From Rickettsiales bacterium (GTDB lineage: Bacteria; Pseudomonadota; Alphaproteobacteria; Rickettsiales; JANQQO01), in NCBI GenBank assembly GCA_028289305.1, contig JANQQO010000258.1:1-11082 (forward strand): a stretch of 11,082 bases of DNA. Reading direction: 5' to 3'. Shown piece after piece: positions 5,157 to 11,082 of this stretch (positions are counted from its first letter, which is position 1; each line of letters opens with the position of its first letter). The notes under the pieces were generated by a model, which was not told the origin of the DNA, did not search any database, and was given only the letters and a program-made list of their open reading frames with translations. A program made the position numbers and the translations under genes.

Positions 5157-6599
5157 ATGCAGCATATCCGGCTATGGGCCACCGCATTGTTATACGCGGG
5201 CGTGTTTGCCTTGGATATCTATCACCCGCTGGGGGTAGCAGCAGGCATTGCTTATATTCCTGTAGTGTTCTGCAGCACCTGGTTCCGCGGTGCAACCATG
5301 CCGTTTATTTTTGCTGGAGGTGCTTCGGTACTGACCATCGCGGGATATTTTCTCTCTAGCGATGTGGCCATTGAAGAAGGATACGCCATCCTCAATCGCG
5401 TGTTATCGCTCATCGGCGTCTGGGTGGTGGCCGTGATTGTATCCCTGCAGAAAAACACCCTGGAAAAATTAGCAGAGAGTGAGGGGCGATTCAGCAATGT
5501 GATTAACAGTGCGGTGGATGGGATGATCACCATCGATGAACAAGGCACGGTAGAATTATTCAATCCCGCCTGTGAGAGAATCTTTGGCTACACGGCAAAA
5601 GAAGTGGTCGGCCATAATATTAAAATGCTGATGCCAGAACCCTATCATGGCGAGCATGATGGGTATCTACGTCAGTATTGCACCACCGGAGAAAGAAAGA
5701 TCATCGGCATCGGCCGTGATGTAGAAGGACGGCGCAAGGATGGTTCCACCTTCCCCATGCGGCTTGCGGTGAGCGAGCTACGGCTTGGAGAACGGCGCTT
5801 ATTTGCCGGCATCTTGCGTGATATTACAGTAGAGAAAAAGAGCGAAGAAGAACGCGAACAGCTCATTGAAAAATTAGCACAATCAAATGAAGAGCTCGAA
5901 CGATTTGCCTATGTAGCCTCGCATGATTTGCAGGAACCGCTGCGCATGGTGCGCAGCTTTACCAATCTGCTGGCAGAGCAATATGGCGAGCAGCTAGACG
6001 AGCAGGCGCAGGAATATATTAATTTCGCCGCGAGTTCTGCTGAACGCATGCAGCAATTGGTGGAAGACTTGCTGGAATATGCACGCATTGGCGAAGAAGC
6101 AGAACGGCACGAATCTGTGGATGTGCATAATATACTGGAATATGTGCAGCAAAATCTGCGTGAAAGTATGGAAGAAGCCGGCGCAGAGATCACGCATGAT
6201 CCCTTGCCTGTTATTGTTCTTAACCCGGTGCGCTTCTCACGCCTGCTGCAAAATCTCGTAGGCAATGCAATGAAATATCAAAAACAGGGAAACGCGCCCA
6301 GGATACATATAGCCGTGGAAGACACTCCGGAAGAATGGGTGTTTTCGGTGCAGGATAACGGTATTGGTATGAAGCACGAATATTGTGAGAAGATTTTTTC
6401 CCCGTTTAAGCGCCTGCATGGCCGGGACGAATATTCCGGAACCGGCATGGGGCTTGCCATCACCAAAAAGATCGTTGAGAATTTTGGTGGGCGAATCTGG
6501 GCAGAATCGGAACTCGGTAAAGGCAGTACCTTCTTCTTTACCGTTCCTAAACAACTCGCAAATACAACAACCCCACTAGAAGAGGAGGAAGTAGCATGA
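5157..6599 (+). CDS. Membrane histidine kinase with FixL-like PAS domain
   Basis: This is a 480-residue sensor kinase. Residues about 6-96 form three to four membrane helices (an MASE-like block). A PAS domain (about 108-228) is close to the FixL heme PAS: MPEPYHGEHDGYL gives H167 at the place of the FixL heme-ligating His, and IIGIGR gives R187 at the place of the distal Arg. Two other FixL pocket residues are changed (Gln173, Lys181), so heme binding is plausible, not certain. Next come HisKA with H256 in ASHDLQEPLR, N box NLVGNAMKY (366-374), DNGIG (400-404) and GTGMGLAI (428-435). The HDLQEP box is the type found with phytochrome-like kinases and Rcp1-like regulators. AAGGAGG five nt before the ATG is a strong ribosome site. 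The stop overlaps the next gene in ATGA, so kinase and regulator are coupled. Confidence 0.9.
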   Translation: MQHIRLWATALLYAGVFALDIYHPLGVAAGIAYIPVVFCSTWFRGATMPFIFAGGASVLTIAGYFLSSDVAIEEGYAILNRVLSLIGVWVVAVIVSLQKNTLEKLAESEGRFSNVINSAVDGMITIDEQGTVELFNPACERIFGYTAKEVVGHNIKMLMPEPYHGEHDGYLRQYCTTGERKIIGIGRDVEGRRKDGSTFPMRLAVSELRLGERRLFAGILRDITVEKKSEEEREQLIEKLAQSNEELERFAYVASHDLQEPLRMVRSFTNLLAEQYGEQLDEQAQEYINFAASSAERMQQLVEDLLEYARIGEEAERHESVDVHNILEYVQQNLRESMEEAGAEITHDPLPVIVLNPVRFSRLLQNLVGNAMKYQKQGNAPRIHIAVEDTPEEWVFSVQDNGIGMKHEYCEKIFSPFKRLHGRDEYSGTGMGLAITKKIVENFGGRIWAESELGKGSTFFFTVPKQLANTTTPLEEEEVA

Positions 6600-7066
6600 A
6601 CGCTGCATTAAACGATAGCCGGCCTGTAGAAATCTTGCTGGTAGAGGATAACCCCGGCGATATTATGCTGACGCAGCAAGCGTTTAAGCAGGCCAGGCTT
6701 GCGAATAATATTCATGTAGCGCGCGATGGCGAAAGCGCTCTTGAGATGCTATATAAACAGGGTGAATACACCGATATGGTAACACCAGATATCGTATTGT
6801 TAGACCTCAATCTCCCAAAGAAAGATGGGCGTGAGGTGTTAGAAGAGGTAAAGGAAGATGCGGTGTTAAAACATATCCCGGTCGTGGTATTAAGCAGCTC
6901 AAAGGCAGACCAAGACGTCATAAAAACCTATAATTTGCATGCAAATAGCTACATCATCAAGCCAGTGAATATGGAGAAATTTTTTGAGGTAGTCTCCGCT
7001 ATCGAGCATTTCTGGTTCACCGTTGTCACCCTGCCGAAAGAGCAGCCAGCAGAACGCACGGGATAA
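6596..7066 (+). CDS. Single-domain Rcp1-like response regulator
   Basis: This is a 156-residue receiver protein with no output domain. Acidic pocket E17-D18, phosphoacceptor D70 in VLLDLNLPKKDG, S100 at the usual Ser/Thr position and K122 in IIKPV are all present. The pattern LLVEDNPGDIMLTQQAF and the LNLPKKDG loop are typical of the Rcp1 group, which partners with bacteriophytochrome-like HDLQEP kinases. The start codon overlaps the kinase stop (ATGA), so it is almost certainly the direct phosphotransfer partner. With no DNA-binding or enzymatic domain it must act by protein contact or pass phosphate on. The C-terminal 20 residues beyond the fold are Thr, Pro and Glu rich. Function beyond phosphorelay is unknown. 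Confidence 0.92.
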   Translation: MNAALNDSRPVEILLVEDNPGDIMLTQQAFKQARLANNIHVARDGESALEMLYKQGEYTDMVTPDIVLLDLNLPKKDGREVLEEVKEDAVLKHIPVVVLSSSKADQDVIKTYNLHANSYIIKPVNMEKFFEVVSAIEHFWFTVVTLPKEQPAERTG

Positions 7067-7170
7067 TCCCAGCCGCTATCAAATACGGGCGCAGCTTCCT
7101 TCAGCTTCTTTCGCGCATCTTGGCCACACAGGCCCACCACGCTAATTTGGCAAAACGTGGCCGAACATGC

Positions 7171-7198
7171 TTGCCTTTTTACGGTAATATTCTATGTT
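7171..7198 (+). promoter_or_regulatory. Candidate sigma70-type promoter of the nhaA operon
   Basis: TTGCCT (7171-7176) and TATGTT (7193-7198) are separated by 16 nt, a reasonable housekeeping promoter about 40 nt before the nhaA start. The 172-nt gap (7067-7238) holds no gene. It contains a weak CCACG/CGTGG inverted repeat (7136-7159) but no clear terminator for the upstream operon. A ribosome site AGGA (7229-7232) lies six nt before the ATG. Confidence 0.4.
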
Positions 7199-7238
7199 CC
7201 TGCCGGTCACACGGTTTTTTTATCTTATAGGATAGTTT

Positions 7239-8420
7239 ATGCCCGTAAAAATGATTCGCGAATTCTTTAAGCTCGAAGCTGCTGGCGGCATTCTGCTTGG
7301 GCTGGCTGCTATCGTGGCACTCATCATGGAGAATTCGCCCCTGCAGTCGCTCTATGACGCGCTGCTCACTACTCCTGTGATTATCCAAATCGGGGCGTTT
7401 GCCATCAATAAACCACTCCTGCTGTGGATTAATGACGGGCTGATGGCCGTCTTCTTCCTGCTGGTGGGGTTAGAGATCAAACGTGAAATCTTGGAGGGGC
7501 AGCTCTCCACGCGTGAACAGATTAGCCTACCTGCCATTGCGGCATTGGGAGGGCTTGCGGTGCCCGCCCTTATCTATAGCTATATCAACTGGGGCGATGC
7601 GGAATCGATGCGTGGCTGGGCCATTCCTGCTGCTACGGATATCGCATTTGCTCTTGGCGTCATTACCTTGCTTGGCAACCGTGTGCCTGAAACCTTAAAA
7701 ATCTGCCTGGTGGCCATTGCTATTCTGGATGATTTGGCGGCGATTATTATCATCGCCCTGTTTTATACCGACAATCTTTCGCTCTTCTCGCTCGCAGTGG
7801 GCGTTATCGGCATTACCATTCTCACCATTCTCAATCGCCGCGGTGTGACGAACCTCGCACCCTATGTGGTAACCGGCATTTTCTTATGGGCCTGTGTGCT
7901 CAAATCGGGCGTACACGCGACCTTAGCCGGTGTGATTTTGGCCTTCTTCATCCCGCTGAAAATCAAAAATCCTGAAGGAAAAGCCCCGTTGCGCAAACTC
8001 GAACACGGGCTGCACCCTTGGGTGGCTTATGGTGTGCTGCCTGTATTCGCTTTTGCGAATGCCGGTGTATCGCTCGAAGGATTATCGCTTGAGATGATGA
8101 TGCAGCCCATCACTCTGGGTATTGCCGCTGGCCTATTTTTCGGCAAACAAATTGGTGTGATGGCCTTCACCGCGCTTGCCGTGGTCACCAAGCTGTGCCG
8201 CCTGCCTGCGGGCGTTAGCTGGAAGCAATATTACGGCATGTCGCTCATCACCGGTATTGGTTTCACCATGAGCTTGTTCATCGGCACACTCGCCTTCAGC
8301 GGTATAGAGCACCAAACCGCCGTACGTTTAGGCGTGCTCAGCGGCTCGGCCTTATCGGGCATACTCGGCTATACCATTTTGCGCATGGCCTCTAAAAAAC
8401 CGGCACGAAAACGTACGTAA
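7239..8420 (+). CDS. nhaA: Na+/H+ antiporter NhaA
   Basis: This is a 393-residue inner-membrane protein of the NhaA family, close to the usual length (E. coli 388). NhaA expels one Na+ (or Li+) for two H+ and sets cytoplasmic sodium and pH. The key residues are present: T133-D134 in PAATDIAFALG (E. coli T132-D133), the ion-binding pair D164-D165 in AILDDLAAI (D163-D164) and K303 in FFGKQIG (K300). About twelve hydrophobic helices can be traced, and LLVGLEIKREILEGQLS (about 74-90) is the conserved early loop. The ATG at 7239 follows AGGA with 6-nt spacing. It is the first gene of a three-gene unit; sbtA starts 9 nt after its stop. The context implies that extrusion balances Na+ brought in by the next two products. 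Confidence 0.97.
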   Translation: MPVKMIREFFKLEAAGGILLGLAAIVALIMENSPLQSLYDALLTTPVIIQIGAFAINKPLLLWINDGLMAVFFLLVGLEIKREILEGQLSTREQISLPAIAALGGLAVPALIYSYINWGDAESMRGWAIPAATDIAFALGVITLLGNRVPETLKICLVAIAILDDLAAIIIIALFYTDNLSLFSLAVGVIGITILTILNRRGVTNLAPYVVTGIFLWACVLKSGVHATLAGVILAFFIPLKIKNPEGKAPLRKLEHGLHPWVAYGVLPVFAFANAGVSLEGLSLEMMMQPITLGIAAGLFFGKQIGVMAFTALAVVTKLCRLPAGVSWKQYYGMSLITGIGFTMSLFIGTLAFSGIEHQTAVRLGVLSGSALSGILGYTILRMASKKPARKRT

Positions 8421-8429
8421 CCTGCTGCT

Positions 8430-9416
8430 ATGGATATACTCACCCTTTTTACCCATAACATCCTCTCGCCCCCGATCCTCTTTTTCGTATTGGGCATTAT
8501 AGCAGGCTTATTAAAATCCGACCTCAACGTGCCCGAGCAGATCAGCCGCTATCTCTCCATCTATCTCATGATGGCGATTGGCTTCAAAGGCGGCGTGGCG
8601 ATCGCCGAAACCCCGGAGATCAACGAACAAATCATCACCACTATCATCGCCGGTATCATCACCGGCTTCACTCAGCCCTTCCTCGGCTATCTCCTACTTA
8701 AATGGACCACCAAGCTTGATAGCCCGACTGCTGCGGCGATCGCCGCACATTATGGCTCGATTAGCATGGTCACCTTCGTCACCGCTGTCAGCTTCTTAGA
8801 GGCAAGCGCGGTGGTTTACGCCGGGTATATCGTTGCAGTGCTCGCCTTGATGGAAGCACCGGCCATCCTCACCGGCCTGTTTATCGCCCACCGGGCAGAG
8901 CCAAAAACCATCAAAGCCACCGAGAAAGCGACACCAAAACTCAGCCGGGAAATCTTCACCAATGGCGCCATCCTCCTGCTCACCGGTTCCTTCCTCGTTG
9001 GCTGGGCCACGGGCACATCTGGCATGGAAAAAATGCATGGGTTTTTCGTTGAGCCGTTCCACGGCATCCTCGCCTTCTTCCTGCTGGATATGGGCTTGCT
9101 GGTATCGCGCCAGCTCCATTATTTGAAAGAGTTTACGCTGCGCCTCGCCTTATTTGGCATTTATATGCCGCTGATCGGCGGCGGGCTCGGGCTCGGGCTT
9201 AGCGTCCTCATCGGGCTTGATGTGGGCACCGGCACATTATTCACTGTGCTCATCGCCAGCGCCTCGTATATCGCGGTTACCGCCGCTATGCGTTTAGCAC
9301 TACCGCAAGCTAAGGCGGCGATTTACGTCCCCATGTCGCTTGCTATCACCTTCCCTTTCAACATCATGATCGGCATTCCGCTTTATTTTGCTGCAGCCGA
9401 AACCTTGCTGGGGTAA
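8430..9416 (+). CDS. sbtA: SbtA-family sodium-dependent bicarbonate transporter
   Basis: This is a 328-residue membrane protein of the SbtA (DUF897) family. Cyanobacterial SbtA imports bicarbonate with Na+ to supply carbon fixation; heterotroph members are less studied. Visible family signatures are YLMMAIGFKGG (45-55), AAHYGSISMVTF (105-116), ASASYIAV (276-283) and ITFPFNIMIGIPLYF (306-320). About ten helices are seen in two halves joined by a polar linker (about 156-172). A cyanobacterial PAAxR motif reads TAAMR here. The ATG at 8430 is 9 nt after the nhaA stop; the ribosome site is weak, suggesting coupling to nhaA. The usual PII-like partner SbtB is not adjacent. The substrate should be Na+ plus HCO3-, but another anion is possible. 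Confidence 0.88.
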   Translation: MDILTLFTHNILSPPILFFVLGIIAGLLKSDLNVPEQISRYLSIYLMMAIGFKGGVAIAETPEINEQIITTIIAGIITGFTQPFLGYLLLKWTTKLDSPTAAAIAAHYGSISMVTFVTAVSFLEASAVVYAGYIVAVLALMEAPAILTGLFIAHRAEPKTIKATEKATPKLSREIFTNGAILLLTGSFLVGWATGTSGMEKMHGFFVEPFHGILAFFLLDMGLLVSRQLHYLKEFTLRLALFGIYMPLIGGGLGLGLSVLIGLDVGTGTLFTVLIASASYIAVTAAMRLALPQAKAAIYVPMSLAITFPFNIMIGIPLYFAAAETLLG

Positions 9417-9420
9417 GCGC

Positions 9421-10206
9421 ATGAAGGCGACTATCCAGCGCCTTGTTGAAGGGAAAATCTTCCAGCACAGCATCATTGTACTGATTGTCATCAATGCCAT
9501 TATCCTCGGCATGGAAACCTCTCAGAGCCTGATGGCGCAATACGGACCTTTCCTAAAAACCCTCGATGCGCTGATCTTAAAAGTATTTGTTATAGAAATC
9601 TTGCTCCGGCTTTATGTGCATCGCTGGCGCTTTTTTACCCGCCCATGGAGCGTGTTCGACTTCGTGGTCGTGGCCATCGCACTGATCCCGGCGAGCGAAG
9701 CTTTCGCTGCGCTCCGCACCTTGCGCGTGTTACGCGTGTTGCGCTTGCTCTCCATGGTGCCCACGATGCGCCGGGTGATCGAAGGGCTGCTCTCGGCCAT
9801 ACCCGGCATCGCCTCGGTCGCCGCCATCATGCTGCTTTTCTTCTATGTCTTTGCTGTCATCGGCACCCATTTATATAGCGCCACCTTCCCTGATTGGTTC
9901 GGTACACTGGGCAGAACCATGTTCACCCTGTTCCAAATCATGACGCTAGAAAGCTGGTCTATGGGCATCGTGCGGCCGGTATTGGAGCAACACCCCAATG
10001 CCTGGGCCTTTTTCGTGACCTATATTTTGGTCACCACTTTCACGATGCTGAACTTGTTCATCGCCATTATCGTTAATGCCATGCATAAAGGTACGGATGA
10101 ATCGGCAGAAGAAAGCCGTACGGAAATAAAACAAACGCTCAGCGAAGAACTCACTGCCGTAGAAGCCCGCCTACTCAAAGAAATTCGGAAAACCCGAGGG
10201 AAGTAG
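9421..10206 (+). CDS. Bacterial voltage-gated sodium channel (BacNaV/NaChBac type)
   Basis: This is a 261-residue six-helix ion channel, close to the length of NaChBac (274). S1-S3 span about 14-92. S4 carries Arg every third residue (R99, R102, R105, R108 in ALRTLRVLRVLRLL), the voltage sensor. The pore loop holds TLESW (175-179), the sodium-selective filter of this family, followed by S6 (about 197-222). The soluble tail (about 223-261) is Glu/Lys-rich and helical, matching the tetramerising coiled coil of these channels. The ATG at 9421 is 4 nt after the sbtA stop. A longer frame from 9388 would overlap sbtA and add eleven unlikely residues. It would let Na+ enter on depolarisation. Its coupling to nhaA and sbtA in one operon is the notable point. 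Confidence 0.93.
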   Translation: MKATIQRLVEGKIFQHSIIVLIVINAIILGMETSQSLMAQYGPFLKTLDALILKVFVIEILLRLYVHRWRFFTRPWSVFDFVVVAIALIPASEAFAALRTLRVLRVLRLLSMVPTMRRVIEGLLSAIPGIASVAAIMLLFFYVFAVIGTHLYSATFPDWFGTLGRTMFTLFQIMTLESWSMGIVRPVLEQHPNAWAFFVTYILVTTFTMLNLFIAIIVNAMHKGTDESAEESRTEIKQTLSEELTAVEARLLKEIRKTRGK

Positions 10207-10222
10207 GCCTCGTTTTAAGCGA

Positions 10223-10260
10223 TTGTATTCCCCTTAAATCCGTGATACAATTGTATCACG
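10223..10260 (+). promoter_or_regulatory. brnA promoter with 20-bp perfect palindromic operator
   Basis: CGTGATACAATTGTATCACG (10241-10260) is a perfect 20-bp palindrome. A good promoter runs through it: -35 TTGTAT (10223-10228), a 17-nt spacer and -10 TACAAT (10246-10251), so the -10 box lies inside the palindrome. A protein bound there would block RNA polymerase. Autorepression by the ribbon-helix-helix protein encoded 40 nt downstream is the simplest reading, as BrnA antitoxins bind their own promoters. Confidence 0.65.
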
Positions 10261-10300
10261 ATAAAGTTTACGTGGGATTTCAATAAAACGCCTTTATTCT

Positions 10301-10558
10301 ATGAAAAAGAAATTACCAGAAAAAACAGCTAAAGAACTGGCCGCGATGCCTGATAACGCTATTGATTACAGCGATATCCCAGAGCTAGACCAGGGTTTTA
10401 TGGAGCAGGTGGCCCTCTTTCGCCCTCAGGCTAAACAGCACATCTCTTTGCGCCTCGATGCAGATGTTATTGCCTGGTTTAAAAAACAAGGATCGGGCTA
10501 CCAATCCTATATGAACGCTGTGCTAAAGGCCTTTGTGGAGAATAAAAAAGAGGAGTAA
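10301..10558 (+). CDS. brnA: BrnA-type antitoxin (DUF4415), orphan
   Basis: This is an 85-residue protein of the BrnA antitoxin family. The N-terminal half (about 1-40) is polar, with PDNAIDYSDIPELD, and would be the toxin-binding arm. The C-terminal half is a ribbon-helix-helix fold: strand HISLRLDADV (47-56), then AWFKKQGSGYQSYMNAVLKAF (58-78), the classic family signature. BrnA normally neutralises the RNase toxin BrnT, encoded just upstream in the same operon, and represses the promoter as a complex. Here the gene upstream is a sodium channel and downstream is a tRNA, so no brnT is present. The protein may be a solitary regulator, an anti-toxin decoy or a decaying remnant. The fold is intact and a promoter with an operator is present, favouring function. 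The ribosome site before the ATG at 10301 is weak. Confidence 0.85.
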   Translation: MKKKLPEKTAKELAAMPDNAIDYSDIPELDQGFMEQVALFRPQAKQHISLRLDADVIAWFKKQGSGYQSYMNAVLKAFVENKKEE

Positions 10559-10572
10559 GCGATTGTGCCACA

Positions 10573-10596
10573 GCTTCGTCACCTTCGGTGACAAGC
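10573..10596. other. Hairpin between brnA and tRNA-Asn
   Basis: GTCACC (10578-10583) pairs with GGTGAC (10587-10592) around TTC. The stem extends through GCTT (10573-10576) with AAGC (10593-10596), leaving one bulged C. It lies between two convergent units and could stop transcription from either side, but no T tract follows it on either strand. Confidence 0.45.
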
Positions 10597-10605
10597 AGCG
10601 GCGGA

Positions 10606-10680
10606 TGGCTCCGCGGGAGGGATTCGAACCCCCGACCAATTGGTTAACAGCCAACTGCTCTACCACTGAGCTACCGCGGA
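10606..10680 (-). tRNA. tRNA-Asn (GTT), with encoded CCA
   Basis: On the minus strand, TCCGCGG (10680-10674) pairs with CCGCGGA ending at 10610. The discriminator is G (10609) and CCA is encoded at 10608-10606. The D arm reads GCTCAGTGGTAGAGC. The anticodon loop CTGTTAA gives GTT (Asn), and the T loop is TTCGAAT. A likely promoter lies upstream: TTGCAT (10734-10729), 16 nt, TATTTA (10712-10707). Confidence 0.96.
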
Positions 10681-10706
10681 ATAAGACATCTTTTCGAGAG
10701 CACTAA

Positions 10707-10734
10707 TAAATACGGTACTGAAAACAGAATGCAA
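10707..10734 (-). promoter_or_regulatory. Candidate promoter of tRNA-Asn
   Basis: On the minus strand, a -35 box TTGCAT (10734-10729) and a -10 box TATTTA (10712-10707) are separated by 16 nt, placing the start of transcription about 20 nt before the tRNA. The -35 box begins just past the stop of the SPOR-domain gene, so the tRNA can be transcribed apart from it. Confidence 0.45.
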
Positions 10735-10737
10735 GCG

Positions 10738-11082
10738 CTATCTTCCTGCCACCGCCAGGCAGGAGATGTTTTCTTGCCGGAGCCGGCGACAGCGCGTATT
10801 CGCTGCTGAACGCGCGGTAAACGGCCCTACGCGCAGGCGATATGGGTTTGAGCCACTCACCCCACTGCTCGGCGTATGAATGCTCGGCTTTAAATCGCCG
10901 AGCGCCAGGTAATGCTTCTCTTTTAAGAAATGCCATTCGCGCAGCGCCGCTCGTTCGCTGGCAAATGCGCCAATCTGCACCCAATACAGCGTGGTTGGTC
11001 CCTGGCGAATCGGCGAGAAATCCGCCGCCGCAGACACGCTGCGCTGCGCCCGCGAAGGCTCGGAGGAATTAAACTCATACAA
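10738..11082 (-). CDS. SPOR-domain protein, C-terminal part (5' end outside window)
   Basis: The frame is open to the window edge, so only the last 114 or so codons are seen and the start is not known. The TTG at 11082 is unlikely to be the real start. An Ala, Ser, Pro and Arg-rich linker is followed by a SPOR domain, about residues 32-110 of the visible part: LYWVQIGAFASERAA opens it, and NPYRLRVGPFTARSAAN is the conserved second half. SPOR domains bind peptidoglycan stripped of stem peptides at the division septum, so the protein probably acts in the periplasm in cell division or wall remodelling. A signal anchor would be expected in the missing part. It ends at TAG 10740-10738, 57 nt before tRNA-Asn. 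Confidence 0.82.
   Translation of the reverse strand: MYEFNSSEPSRAQRSVSAAADFSPIRQGPTTLYWVQIGAFASERAALREWHFLKEKHYLALGDLKPSIHTPSSGVSGSNPYRLRVGPFTARSAANTRCRRLRQENISCLAVAGR

Noticed and set aside
4997..5359. 120-codon plus-strand frame over the kinase start
   Set aside because: It overlaps the kinase N-terminus in another frame and lacks a ribosome site; the kinase start has a strong one.
6949..7140. 63-codon minus-strand frame after the response regulator
   Set aside because: It overlaps the end of the regulator antisense, has no start signal and shows no domain.
9388..9420. Upstream start for the sodium channel overlapping sbtA
   Set aside because: The added eleven residues do not look like channel sequence; the ATG at 9421, 4 nt after the sbtA stop, fits the family N-terminus.
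10703..10984. 93-codon minus-strand frame overlapping the SPOR-domain gene
   Set aside because: It is another frame of a gene with clear SPOR-domain sequence and extends into the tRNA promoter.
1..11082. CRISPR array, insertion sequence or complete prophage
   Set aside because: No regularly spaced repeats, transposase, integrase or phage structural genes were seen on either strand.

Overview
The window looks like accessory and regulatory sequence from a Gram-negative, probably alphaproteobacterial, chromosome. This rests on the protein types (Kdp-type two-component pair, FixL-like PAS kinase, SPOR-domain protein, NhaA, BrnA) and on Shine-Dalgarno-led, tightly packed operons. The species cannot be named from the sequence.

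Layout. Positions 1-143 hold no convincing gene, only a degenerate repeat, followed by tRNA-Cys (144-217, +). A 60-codon fragment of an SF2 helicase (388-570, +) stops immediately after its Walker A motif. A minus-strand run then extends from 622 to 4895. It contains (i) kdpE, an N-terminally shortened kdpD and a 100-aa coiled-coil-like protein (622-3550), (ii) two hypothetical genes (3631-4178), and (iii) three overlapping small genes (4395-4895): an exported 68-aa protein, a 58-aa two-helix membrane protein and a 44-aa protein. Unit (iii) ends at a clear intrinsic terminator (4306-4350). On the plus strand, a membrane-anchored histidine kinase with a FixL-like PAS domain overlaps a single-domain response regulator (5157-7066). 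Next comes a compact plus-strand operon of nhaA, sbtA and a bacterial voltage-gated sodium channel gene (7239-10206). The window closes with an orphan BrnA-type antitoxin behind a perfect 20-bp palindrome, tRNA-Asn (minus) and the 3' end of a SPOR-domain gene (minus).

How the genes may work together. The most notable unit is nhaA-sbtA-NaV. It encodes a Na+ extruder, a Na+-driven bicarbonate importer and a Na+ influx channel in one probable transcript, which suggests a dedicated sodium circuit linked to inorganic carbon, pH or membrane-potential control. The two two-component systems, one of the Kdp type normally tied to K+ or osmotic signals and one with possible heme-PAS oxygen or redox sensing, fit a region devoted to ion and stress sensing. 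An AT-rich palindrome occurs before both small hypothetical operons and near the start of the PAS-kinase operon, which hints at shared control. The regulatory links are inferences; the gene identities in the transport operon and the two-component genes are well supported.
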